A DNA stretch of 64,000 bases from Pseudomonas fluorescens. Its GTDB lineage: Bacteria > Pseudomonadota > Gammaproteobacteria > Pseudomonadales > Pseudomonadaceae. The notes beneath the pieces are model-generated. The model saw nothing but the letters and a program-made list of their open reading frames with translations, had not been told where the DNA came from and made no database searches. The DNA lies in contig NZ_CABVIY010000008.1 of the NCBI RefSeq assembly GCF_902498195.1, positions 186,001-250,000 on the forward strand, given 5' to 3'. Shown one piece after another: positions 53,994 to 62,396 of this stretch (position 1 is its first letter; each line of letters opens with the position of its first letter). The position numbers and the translations under genes are program-made.

Positions 53994-54890
53994 ATGATCC
54001 AGATCACCCTGCCCGATGGTTCATTGCGTGAATACGATCAACCCCTGTCCGTGCATGAAGTTGCCGCGAGTATTGGCCCCGGGCTGGCCAACGCAGCGGT
54101 GGCGGGACGGGTGAACGGTGTGTTGGTGGACTGCGAATTCATGATCACGAGCAACGCTCGGGTCAGCATCGTGACTTCACAGGAACCTGACGGGCTGGAG
54201 ATCCTGCGCCATTCCTGTTCTCTGATGCTGTCGATCGCGGTCAGGCAGCTCCATGCCCACGCGCAATGGCGAACGGGCTCGGCGCTGGGTGACGGCTTCT
54301 ATTGCGAATTTGCAGTCGAACGCCCTCTGACCGCAACGGACCTGCCGCGGATCGAAGCCCGGATGCGGTCACTGGCCGTCACCAACCACTCAATCCGCCG
54401 CCACTCAAACCCCTCTCCCTCGGCGCCTTTTGACCATCGCTCGCTCTACCGACTGGGGGATACCGAGCATTTGACGACGGGTCCCCATGTCCCCACCACC
54501 CGCGTGCTGCAAGCCTTTGCCCTCGATCACATCAGCGGGACCCAGCAGCAACGCATCTACGGGACCTGCTGGTCTACTCACCAGGAGCTTGAGCAGTGGC
54601 GCTTGCCGCCTCATGTGGTGGTGGTCAGCATGGATGACCGCCAGACCACGTTCGCACACGCGGTCACCGAGCGCCTGCGCCGCAGTGGTGTTCGTGCCCG
54701 GGCGGATCTGCGCAACGAAAAAGTCGGGCACAAGATTCGCCAGCACAGTCAAACGGTGCCGTATGTGGTGGTGATCGGAGAGAAGGAAAAGGTCGGCGGA
54801 TTTGTCAGTGTCCGCGGGCGCAGCGGTGAGGACTTCGGCAGGATGGAGGTTGAGGCGGTGTGTGAGTGGCTGGGTCAGCCTGGAGTGTGA
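53994..54890 (+). CDS. Threonyl-tRNA-synthetase-like protein without catalytic core
   Basis: 298-residue protein made from ThrRS parts. Residues 1-61 are a TGS domain (ITLPDGSLREYDQPLSVHEV). About 70-165 are the N2 editing-like region (ILRHSCSLML, GDGFYCEFAVE, GPHVPTTRVLQAF). QQQRIYGTCWSTHQELEQW ends near 202. Then comes directly the anticodon-binding domain (about 204-298, LPPHVVVVSMDDR to EAVCEWL). The roughly 300-residue class II catalytic domain with its zinc ligands is missing, yet the frame is unbroken. In the editing region the usual HxxxH reads HSCSL and the CxGPH Cys is Thr, so those metal ligands are lost too. Aminoacylation is not expected. It lies 111 bases after the zinc transporter. 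Confidence 0.82.
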   Translation: MIQITLPDGSLREYDQPLSVHEVAASIGPGLANAAVAGRVNGVLVDCEFMITSNARVSIVTSQEPDGLEILRHSCSLMLSIAVRQLHAHAQWRTGSALGDGFYCEFAVERPLTATDLPRIEARMRSLAVTNHSIRRHSNPSPSAPFDHRSLYRLGDTEHLTTGPHVPTTRVLQAFALDHISGTQQQRIYGTCWSTHQELEQWRLPPHVVVVSMDDRQTTFAHAVTERLRRSGVRARADLRNEKVGHKIRQHSQTVPYVVVIGEKEKVGGFVSVRGRSGEDFGRMEVEAVCEWLGQPGV

Positions 54891-54913
54891 TGTTGGCCCT
54901 GCCGACGCCATCG

Positions 54914-54951
54914 CGGGCAAGCCTTGCTCCTGCAGAGCGAGGCTTGCCCAA
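54914..54951. repeat. REP-like hairpin (single, imperfect)
   Basis: GGGCAAGCCTTGCTC/GAGCGAGGCTTGCCC (one mismatch, 5-base loop) in the convergent gap between the ThrRS-like and DUF3617 genes. It is related to REP sequences of the GCGGGCAAGCC type and may terminate both genes. Confidence 0.75.
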
Positions 54952-54956
54952 AGCTT

Positions 54957-55478
54957 TTAAGCTCGTGGCTTAACAGTTCCGCAATCCTGCCCCAACCACA
55001 CCGCGCGACTTTCAAGGCTGCCCTTCTGCTGAATGCCGGTGGCGTTGAACGTACCGTTGACCTTGGTGGTGAACTCTCGGTCACTGAGGAACGTGGCGAC
55101 ACCCGCGCCCTGGGCTTTCGGACAACTGAAACGGAATTTCCACTGGTTACCGGTGCGATCGGTGATCTCCTGCTTGCAGCCCGATTGCGGGTCGGTCAGC
55201 GGGATATCGTCACTCTTGACCTGCTCCGGCGTCAGGCACGCGCGAATGCCTTTGCCGCCCATGGTGATGCCTTGTTTTTCCAGCTGTGCACGCTGCTCCG
55301 GCGTGATCTGGCTTTGAATCTGCCCGAGGATCAGTTGCAGGTCCGGCAGGTTCTGGTCATCGACCTTCATGTTACTGGTGGTCAATTCCCACAAACCCGG
55401 TTGAAGCATCTGCGCCTGAGCAGCCACAGGAAGTGCCAAACCCAGCGTAATGGCCAAACCCAGCAGACGAACGTTCAT
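54957..55478 (-). CDS. DUF3617 protein, exported
   Basis: 173-residue periplasmic protein of unknown function. The signal peptide is MNVRLLGLAITLGLALPVAA with cleavage after AQA (about 22). The DUF3617 opening LQPGLWELTTSNMKV follows. Four Cys (ACLTPEQ, GCKQEI, FSCPKAQ, QDCGTV) probably form disulfides. Monocistronic, divergent from cls across 132 bases. Confidence 0.9.
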   Translation of the reverse strand: MNVRLLGLAITLGLALPVAAQAQMLQPGLWELTTSNMKVDDQNLPDLQLILGQIQSQITPEQRAQLEKQGITMGGKGIRACLTPEQVKSDDIPLTDPQSGCKQEITDRTGNQWKFRFSCPKAQGAGVATFLSDREFTTKVNGTFNATGIQQKGSLESRAVWLGQDCGTVKPRA

Positions 55479-55610
55479 CTTGTAACTCCTGATCGATAGT
55501 GGCCGTTAGACGTCAGCCGCGGGCTTCGGTTCATGGGCCAATTAAATAGCGACATTCTGCCCGGAACATGGTCTGTTAAGCATTGAATCTTCAGGAGCAA
55601 GGCTGCGCCC

Positions 55611-57050
55611 ATGGATTACTTTGGACCCCATATTTTTGGCTACACCATCGCGTTACTGCACTCGCTGGGCACGATCGCAGCGATCCATGCGGTGTTGACC
55701 GTTCGAACCGCCCAAGGCTCGATTGCCTGGGCCTTGTCACTGATCTTCATGCCCTACCTGACACTCATTCCCTACCTGGTTTTCGGCCGCAGTACCTTCG
55801 ACGGCTACATCAAGGCCCGGCGCCAGGCCAACGAAGAAATGCGCAAGGCCATCTCCGAGCTCAACTGGCGGCCGTGGGTGGAAGAAGCCCTCACCGCTCG
55901 CGCCTCCACTGCTTACGATTCGCTCCGGGCGATGCCAAAGCTCGGACGCATGCCCTGCCTGGCCAACAACGAAGTGAAATTGCTGATCAATGGACGGGCT
56001 ACGTTCGATGCGATTTTCCATGCCATCGGCCAGGCAAAAGAAGCGGTGTTGATCCAGTTCTTCATCATCCATGACGACCGACTCGGCCAGCGCCTGCAAA
56101 AGCTGCTGCTGGAGAAAGCCGCCGAAGGCGTGGCGATTCATGTGCTCTACGACCGGATAGGCAGTCATTCCCTGCCCCACCGTTACGTGCAGGCGCTGCG
56201 TGATGGCGGCGTCGAGGTCAAAGCCTTCGCGACCCGCAGCGGCTGGCTCAATCGCTTCCAGGTCAACTTCCGCAATCACCGCAAGATCGTGGTGGTCGAC
56301 GGCATCCTCGGCTTTGTAGGCGGGCATAACGTTGGCGACGAATACATGGGTGAAAAACCGCCCCTGGCGCCCTGGCGCGATACCCATGTGCAAGTGCGTG
56401 GACCGGTGGTGGCCTGCATGCAGGAGTCCTTCGCCGAAGACTGGTTCTGGGCGGCCCGTACGCTGCCGCCGCTGATCCTGCCTGAGGTGTACCCGGATGG
56501 CGGCGTTCTCTGCCAGATGCTCGCCAGCGGGCCGGCAGATTCCTACGAGACCTGTTCCCTGTTCTTCGTAGAAGCCATCCATGCCGCGACGGAACGCGTC
56601 TGGATCACCAGCCCGTATTTCATCCCCGACGAAGCCGTGTTCGCGGCCTTGCGCCTGGCTGTGCTGCGCGGAGTCGATGTGCGGATCCTGCTGCCGTCTC
56701 GGCCCGACCACCGGGTCGTCTACGCGGCCTCCAGCCTGTATGCCTTCGAAGCCGTGCGCGCGGGCGTGCGGGTGTTCCGCTACGAACCCGGTTTCCTGCA
56801 TCAGAAAGTGGTGTTGATCGACAGCGAAATCAGCGCCATTGGCAGTGCGAACATGGACAACCGTTCGTTCCGGCTGAATTTCGAAGTGATGTTGCTGACC
56901 GTCGACAGCGTGTTTGCCGCCAAGGTCGAGCAGATGCTTAACGATGACTTCGCCCAGGCCCACGAAATCGCCAAAGAAGAAAGCCGGGAGACCCACCGCC
57001 TGCAACAGGTCGGCATGCGGATCGCCCGGCTTATTTCCCCGATTCTTTAA
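55611..57050 (+). CDS. cls: Cardiolipin synthase
   Basis: 479-residue membrane phospholipase-D-family enzyme condensing phosphatidylglycerol to cardiolipin. Two N-terminal membrane segments (about 8-28 and 39-60) precede two HKD motifs: FRNHRKIVVVDG (about 221-232) and GFLHQKVVLIDS (about 400-411), each with downstream GGxN/GSxNMD elements. AGGAG lies 22 bases upstream of the ATG with a weak closer site. Its stop codon overlaps that of the convergent cfa gene, so both membrane-lipid genes share their 3' ends. Confidence 0.95.
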   Translation: MDYFGPHIFGYTIALLHSLGTIAAIHAVLTVRTAQGSIAWALSLIFMPYLTLIPYLVFGRSTFDGYIKARRQANEEMRKAISELNWRPWVEEALTARASTAYDSLRAMPKLGRMPCLANNEVKLLINGRATFDAIFHAIGQAKEAVLIQFFIIHDDRLGQRLQKLLLEKAAEGVAIHVLYDRIGSHSLPHRYVQALRDGGVEVKAFATRSGWLNRFQVNFRNHRKIVVVDGILGFVGGHNVGDEYMGEKPPLAPWRDTHVQVRGPVVACMQESFAEDWFWAARTLPPLILPEVYPDGGVLCQMLASGPADSYETCSLFFVEAIHAATERVWITSPYFIPDEAVFAALRLAVLRGVDVRILLPSRPDHRVVYAASSLYAFEAVRAGVRVFRYEPGFLHQKVVLIDSEISAIGSANMDNRSFRLNFEVMLLTVDSVFAAKVEQMLNDDFAQAHEIAKEESRETHRLQQVGMRIARLISPIL

Positions 57051-58234
57051 GGCGTGTAAATGTCGTCCCGGGTCCATGGCAGTTCATGACTGCCATCCGG
57101 GTGCGCCTTGACCGCAAGGATCTGGTGCAAATTGATCCAGCCCTTGGCAAACGCATAGGCGCAGCCAGCCAGATACAAACGCCAAATCCGCAACGCTTGT
57201 TCCGGCACCAGTTTCCCGGCAGCCTCCAGGTTGTCTTCCAGGCGTTCGCTCCAGTGATCCAGGGTTCGTGCATAGTGCAGGCGCAGGCTCTCGACATCGA
57301 CAATCTCAAGCCCGGCTTCGCTGATCTCGGCGGAGATCATCGACAGGTGCGGCAGCTCACCGTTGGGGAATACGTACTTCTCGATGAAGTCACCGGCACC
57401 GCGCCCCACCGGGCGGCCATCGGTGTGTTTGGCCGTGATCCCGTGGTTCATCACCAGGCCGCCCTCTTTCACCGCACCAAACAGGGTTTTGCAATATTCG
57501 GCGAGGTTCGCGTGGCCGACGTGTTCGAACATGCCGACGCTGACCACTTTGTCGAAGCGCCCGTCCTGTGGCAGATCGCGGTAGTCGAGCAATTGCAGCT
57601 CGACCAGGTCCTCCAGCCCCTCTTCTTTCACCCGTTCCCGGGCGAGCGCCAGTTGCTCTTTACTCAAGGTAATGCCGAACACCTTGGCACCGAACTCACG
57701 GGCCGCATAACGCGCCAGCCCCCCCCAACCGCAGCCGACATCCAGCAAATACTCGCCGGGCTGCAGGCGCAGCTTGCGGCACAAATGGCGGAACTTGGCT
57801 TGCTGGGCTTGCTCCAGGGTCTCACTGCCGGTTTCGAAATACGCGCAGGAATAGGCCATGTCGCTGTCGAGCCACAACTGATAAAAGGCGTTGGAAAGGT
57901 CATAGTGATAGGAAATGGCCTTGGCGTCGGTCTCTTTGTCGTGAACCGTCCGCACAGGCTGATTATCGTCGTCCTCATCCAGCAGCGCCTGGGTCCATTC
58001 ATCGCAGACGCGAATCACGTCGCTGATGGAACCTTCCAGCTCCAGTTTGCCTTCGACAAACGCCGCTCCAAGCGCGTCGAGGCTGGGGTGCGTGAACTGG
58101 GTAACCATTTGTGGGTCCTTGACCACAATCGTGACGCTGGGCGTCGGCCCCAGATTGAACTCATGGCCGTCCCAGAGTCGCAGGCGTAGCGGAAGCTGCA
58201 GATTCTGTAAGGCCGGTGGAAGTTGCGCGAGCAT
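57047..58234 (-). CDS. cfa: Cyclopropane-fatty-acyl-phospholipid synthase
   Basis: 395-residue SAM-dependent enzyme that methylenates cis double bonds of membrane lipids, usually in stationary phase. The N-terminal lipid-binding domain runs to about 105. YHYDLSNAFYQLWLD is near 109-123, the SAM loop LLDVGCGWGGLARYAAREFG near 164, and VSVGMFEHVGHANLAEY near 231. A C-terminal helical part includes LRLHYARTLDHWSERLE. Length matches the family. The stop overlaps the stop of convergent cls by 3 bases. Confidence 0.95.
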   Translation of the reverse strand: MLAQLPPALQNLQLPLRLRLWDGHEFNLGPTPSVTIVVKDPQMVTQFTHPSLDALGAAFVEGKLELEGSISDVIRVCDEWTQALLDEDDDNQPVRTVHDKETDAKAISYHYDLSNAFYQLWLDSDMAYSCAYFETGSETLEQAQQAKFRHLCRKLRLQPGEYLLDVGCGWGGLARYAAREFGAKVFGITLSKEQLALARERVKEEGLEDLVELQLLDYRDLPQDGRFDKVVSVGMFEHVGHANLAEYCKTLFGAVKEGGLVMNHGITAKHTDGRPVGRGAGDFIEKYVFPNGELPHLSMISAEISEAGLEIVDVESLRLHYARTLDHWSERLEDNLEAAGKLVPEQALRIWRLYLAGCAYAFAKGWINLHQILAVKAHPDGSHELPWTRDDIYTP

Positions 58235-58402
58235 GGAAAATCCCCCTTGTTTCAGACGTCTGCTGAGAGGTTAGACCATCCTTGAAAAATAGCTGGCTAT
58301 CGAATTGATAGCCATTTCCTATGAGCCCACAAATGCAAAAAATCCACGGAAATGACTGCTATATCCCAAATGACTGCGAATTCGGCGCGCAGTTCTGTAA
58401 AG

Positions 58403-60301
58403 CTACAGTTTCAGGAGCGGCTCCTGGAACCGCAGCAAGCGCCCGGCGTTACCCAACACCAACAGCGTGCTGAGGTTATGCAACAGCGCCGCAATCATCG
58501 CCCCCGCCGCGCCCAGCCAGCCGAACGCGGCGAAGGCCACGATAGCCAGGGTCCAGCCCAGGCCGATGATCACATTGACCTGCAAGGTTTGCCGGCACTG
58601 GCGACTCAAGCGCACGCAGGTACCCAGGCGACGCAAGTCGCTGCCGATCAACACGATGTCGGCTGACGCCAGAGCGATATCCGCACCGCCCGCGCCCATG
58701 GCCACCCCGACCACGCCGGCCTTCAAGGCCAACGAGTCGTTGATGCCGTCCCCCACCACCATAGGCCGGAAACCGTTACCGATTTCTTTCAATACTCGAT
58801 TGAGCTTGTCTTCGGGCAGCGCCTGCGCCTCGACATCATGAATACCGACATCCCGCGCCAGCGTCTGCGCGACACTCTGCCGGTCACCGGTGAGCAACAG
58901 TTGCCGACCCAATCCAAGGTCACGCAGCTCATTCAGGGCAAACCGGGCTTCGGGTTTAACACTGTCGGCCAACAGCAGCCAAGCGAGAAACTCACCCTTG
59001 AGCGCCAGCCCGGCAATCGGGCCGTCGTGATCGGGAACGGCTGAGGTGGGAATGTTCAGCTGGGCAAACAACTCCGGACGCCCGAGGGCAGCCTCTCCCT
59101 GCTCGGTCATGGCCACGACGCCCAACCCCTGGCGTTCATGAATATCGGTGAGCACTGGAAAATGCTCCTGTGCCACCAGACTCGCCAACGCCCGGCTGAC
59201 CGGGTGGCTGCTGGCGGAGCCGAGGCTGGCGGCCAGCTGCAAGACGGCGGTGCGATCTTCCAGCGGGCTGTCGATGGCATGCAGGCGCAAGGTGCCGAAG
59301 GTCAGGGTCCCCGTCTTGTCCACCACCAGCGAAGTCAGGTCCGCCAGCTCTTCGAGAAACGCCGAGCTGCGGATCAGAATCCCATGGCGTGCGGCCACGG
59401 CCACCCCGGCGATCGCCGTCGCGGGCGCCGACAACACCAATGCACAAGGACAGGCCGCCACCAGCACTGCGAGCATGGCCTGGGCATCGTTGGTGATGAA
59501 CCAGGTCACCGCGGCCAGCAGCAACACCAGCACCATGTAGCTGCCAGCGTAACGCTCCAGCAACCGCGTGATCGGCGGCTTGGAGCGCTCGGCGTTTTGC
59601 ATCAGTGCGATGACTTTGCCCAGGGTCGATTCGTGGCCGGTACGGGTCACTTCGATGCGCAGCAGTCCGTCGAGGTTGATCGCCCCACCGAACACCAGCA
59701 TGCCGACGCCCGCCTCGATGGGCACCGATTCACCGGTAATGGAGGCCGTGTCCAGGCTCGCCTGGCCGGACAGCACCCGGCCATCCGCCGGCACCCGATC
59801 GCCGGCGCGCACTTCCACCCGGTCACCGGTCTTGAGCGTGCCGTTGTCGACTTCGACGATGGAACCGTCGGCCTGCACTTTGCGTGCATGGCTACGCGTC
59901 AGTTGGCCGAGGGCGTGAATGGCTTCCTGCGAGCCGATCACACTGCGCTCTTCCAGCACGTGACCGAAGATCATGATGATCGGCAACAATGCCGCCGTCA
60001 GCAGATCGCCGGTCGCCCAGGCACCAAGCATGGCCAGGGCGATCAACTGATCGGTGATGCCATGCAGGCTTGGATAACGCAGGCTGTACCACGCCGAGCG
60101 CATGACCGGCACGGCTACCAGGAGGGAAGCAAACCCCAGCAGCAATTGGCTGACCCCGGTCTGCTCCGGCGACATCCAGCGCCACACCAGACCCAGTGTG
60201 AGCAAGCCGAGAGCGAGCATGGCCAGGGTCAACTGGCGGGCGGCGCTACGTTGTTCGGCCGAGGACAACAGGCTCGGTGCAGCGGCGGTTGATGCGGTCA
60301 T
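58403..60301 (-). CDS. P1B-type heavy-metal-transporting ATPase
   Basis: 632-residue metal-pumping P-type ATPase without an N-terminal HMA metal-binding domain. TGES (ITGESVPIE near 187) is the actuator motif. The membrane CPC motif ACPCALVLSAPA is near 283, the phosphorylation site DKTGTLTFG near 327, the nucleotide-domain HP dipeptide ASSHPVSRAL near 363, and the hinge VVGDGINDSLA near 534. CPC with N- and C-terminal helices fits Cu+ or Zn/Cd/Pb subtypes; the final helix lacks the clear Asp of ZntA, so specificity is open. Its ATG overlaps the stop of the SPFH gene upstream. Last gene of the operon. Confidence 0.92.
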   Translation of the reverse strand: MTASTAAAPSLLSSAEQRSAARQLTLAMLALGLLTLGLVWRWMSPEQTGVSQLLLGFASLLVAVPVMRSAWYSLRYPSLHGITDQLIALAMLGAWATGDLLTAALLPIIMIFGHVLEERSVIGSQEAIHALGQLTRSHARKVQADGSIVEVDNGTLKTGDRVEVRAGDRVPADGRVLSGQASLDTASITGESVPIEAGVGMLVFGGAINLDGLLRIEVTRTGHESTLGKVIALMQNAERSKPPITRLLERYAGSYMVLVLLLAAVTWFITNDAQAMLAVLVAACPCALVLSAPATAIAGVAVAARHGILIRSSAFLEELADLTSLVVDKTGTLTFGTLRLHAIDSPLEDRTAVLQLAASLGSASSHPVSRALASLVAQEHFPVLTDIHERQGLGVVAMTEQGEAALGRPELFAQLNIPTSAVPDHDGPIAGLALKGEFLAWLLLADSVKPEARFALNELRDLGLGRQLLLTGDRQSVAQTLARDVGIHDVEAQALPEDKLNRVLKEIGNGFRPMVVGDGINDSLALKAGVVGVAMGAGGADIALASADIVLIGSDLRRLGTCVRLSRQCRQTLQVNVIIGLGWTLAIVAFAAFGWLGAAGAMIAALLHNLSTLLVLGNAGRLLRFQEPLLKL

Positions 60302-61356
60302 TGTGCAGCTCCCTGGATGATCAGGCGGGAATCGTCTCTCGGATCAACTGTTGTCACCGAACCGGCCTGGCCAAGGATTTTCGGCATTCGCTCGCGGTAG
60401 ATTCGCAGCAGCATTTGAGGGTCGGTGCCCTGTTGCTGTGCTTTCGCCAAACTCAACACAGTCGCGGTGTCGGCCGAGGCCTTGGCCAAGCGTTCACTCG
60501 CCTGGGCGTGGGCAACTTGCAACGTCCGGTCGGCTTGTTCGTTGGCGGCCTGGGTCAGTTTCTCGGCTTCCGTGCGGGCGTTGGCCACGGCTTTGTCGGC
60601 CTGCTGGCTGGCCGTCAGCACCGCATTGAAGGCGTTTACCGCAGGGCCAGGCAAACTCGATTGCACATCGACTCGCGCCACTTCAATGCCCAGTCCCTGC
60701 CCGGTCGCAGACAACTCGGCCAGGCGTTGATTAATGCTGCGCACCAAATCGCCCCGCAAGCGTTCACGTCGTTCAGCAGCCTGATTATCGGCGCCGATCA
60801 ACTCCGGTCGTGCAACCAGGATGGTGTCCAGGTCCCGCGCCGCCGTCAGTGCCACGGTGCTACGGGTGACGAGCCGGTCCAAGGCAGGCAACACGTGTTC
60901 ACCTTGCAGCACGAAGGCATAGGGCTCGGTGACTTTATAAAAAACCCGCACATCCAGTTGCACCACACCGGCATCACCGGTCAGCAGATAACCGGACCCC
61001 GCCAGCGCATCGCTGATCGGTGTGGCGAAACTGGCCATGCGATCGGCTTGAAGCGCCGCATCACTGCGCAGCAAATTGTCCACCCGACGCTCAATCACGC
61101 GATCCGCCGCGGGCAGCAAAATGACCTGTTCGAACGGTCGCGGCCAAGCCAGGAGCAAGCCGGCATTCTGGATACGATCCAGCGCGCCAAAATGCAAAAC
61201 CACCGCACGATTCTGCGGATCGATCTGGCGGACATTGGAAAATACCCAGGCCAAAGCCGCCAATACCGTCACCGCGTACAGCGCAATAAAAGCCAGGCGC
61301 CCGGCCTGAATCCATGGGCTGCTCAGTTCATGTGTTCCACGTGGAACCAGACTCAT
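60298..61356 (-). CDS. SPFH/band 7 membrane protein, HflK/HflC-like (copy 3)
   Basis: 352-residue single-pass membrane protein. The membrane helix is at about 22-42 (FIALYAVTVLAALAWVFSNV). The band 7 domain runs from about 45 (RQIDPQNRAVVLHFGAL) to 240. A helical, Ala/Gln/Glu-rich oligomerisation region (about 240-320, QQADKAVANARTEAEKLTQA) ends the protein. It overlaps genes on both sides by ATGA. Related HflK/HflC form a cage around FtsH; here the partner may be the downstream metal pump or FtsH, by inference only. Confidence 0.87.
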   Translation of the reverse strand: MSLVPRGTHELSSPWIQAGRLAFIALYAVTVLAALAWVFSNVRQIDPQNRAVVLHFGALDRIQNAGLLLAWPRPFEQVILLPAADRVIERRVDNLLRSDAALQADRMASFATPISDALAGSGYLLTGDAGVVQLDVRVFYKVTEPYAFVLQGEHVLPALDRLVTRSTVALTAARDLDTILVARPELIGADNQAAERRERLRGDLVRSINQRLAELSATGQGLGIEVARVDVQSSLPGPAVNAFNAVLTASQQADKAVANARTEAEKLTQAANEQADRTLQVAHAQASERLAKASADTATVLSLAKAQQQGTDPQMLLRIYRERMPKILGQAGSVTTVDPRDDSRLIIQGAAQ

Positions 61357-62396
61357 GGCTGCGATCCGGATTTGTTTTCGAGGCTCGGCGGGCCGTCCAC
61401 CAACACACGAAAGGGGGCGGCGTCGGTGCGCAAAATCAGCTTCGTGCCCGGGGTGACCACCGTGCCCAAGGTATCGAGCGAGCGCAGCAAGTTGTACAGC
61501 TGCGGCGAACCGGCGTAGGCGCGTCCGTAAATCTGAGCGGCTTCGACCCGCGATTGAGCTTCGATGTCAGCCGCTTTCACCGTGGCATCGGCCTGCACGA
61601 TGCGCGCATCACGTTCGGCGGCCGAGCGAATTTGCGCTGCTTCGCGCTTGCCGATCGCGGTGCGTTCAGTGGCGATGGTTTCACGCTCGGCACGCATGCG
61701 ATCGACCGTTGCGGTGAGCGTGACGGATGGCAAAGTCAAACGCTCGATGCCCACTTGCAACACGCGTACGCCATACGTGGTCAGCAACTGCTGATCGATT
61801 TGCTGGCGCAGTTGCGCTTCAAAATCGCCGATGCGCACCTGACTGGCATCGGTGTTCACCAGGTTGGCCAAATCGAAACTGCTGGCCGTGGTTTCCAGCG
61901 CCGAACCGATAAAGGTGCGAATCTGCCGGGCCGCTTCGTCCGGCTGATTTTGCACGGCACGCATGAAGCGCTGCACATTCTCCGGATCACCCTGCACCTG
62001 CCAGGCCACATAGGCTTGAACGATGATGCGCAGTCCGTCCCGCGTGCCCACGTCCTGCAAGCCGCTGGAGGTTGTGCGCAGCCGCAGGTCGACCGGGATC
62101 GCCGCTTCGAACGGCGCAGGCCAGCGCCAGCCGAGCCCCGGTTGCAGCAACACCCGCGACGGATTGCCGAAACGCGTGATGACCGTGGCCTCCCCGGACC
62201 TCACCTGCACCAGGCTCGCGGCGGCAACGGCGAACGCCACCAGCAACGCCGCCCACCCCATGCGCCGCCAGGGAAACGGACCGGCTTCTTGTGGGTCGCC
62301 ATGATGGTGATGGTGGTGACCGTGGTGGTGATGCCCGCCATGCCCATGATCATGGCCGGCATGATCATCGTGATTGTGTGTGTGCGACTGGCTCAA
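61353..62396 (-). CDS. SPFH/HflC-like membrane protein with His-rich N-terminus (copy 2)
   Basis: 347-residue SPFH protein. The first ~33 residues are an extreme His stretch (HDHGHGGHHHHGHHHHHHGD), which would bind Zn, Ni, Co or Cu. A membrane helix (about 46-63) is followed by the band 7 domain with SGEATVITRFGNPSRVLLQPGLGWRWPAPFE cut into typical HflC-type segments. The Ala/Arg/Glu helix (about 230-300, MRAERETIATERTAIGKREA) resembles HflC. Overlaps both neighbours by 4 bases (ATGA). The His tail and the P1B ATPase in the same operon point to metal-linked membrane quality control. Confidence 0.87.
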   Translation of the reverse strand: MSQSHTHNHDDHAGHDHGHGGHHHHGHHHHHHGDPQEAGPFPWRRMGWAALLVAFAVAAASLVQVRSGEATVITRFGNPSRVLLQPGLGWRWPAPFEAAIPVDLRLRTTSSGLQDVGTRDGLRIIVQAYVAWQVQGDPENVQRFMRAVQNQPDEAARQIRTFIGSALETTASSFDLANLVNTDASQVRIGDFEAQLRQQIDQQLLTTYGVRVLQVGIERLTLPSVTLTATVDRMRAERETIATERTAIGKREAAQIRSAAERDARIVQADATVKAADIEAQSRVEAAQIYGRAYAGSPQLYNLLRSLDTLGTVVTPGTKLILRTDAAPFRVLVDGPPSLENKSGSQP

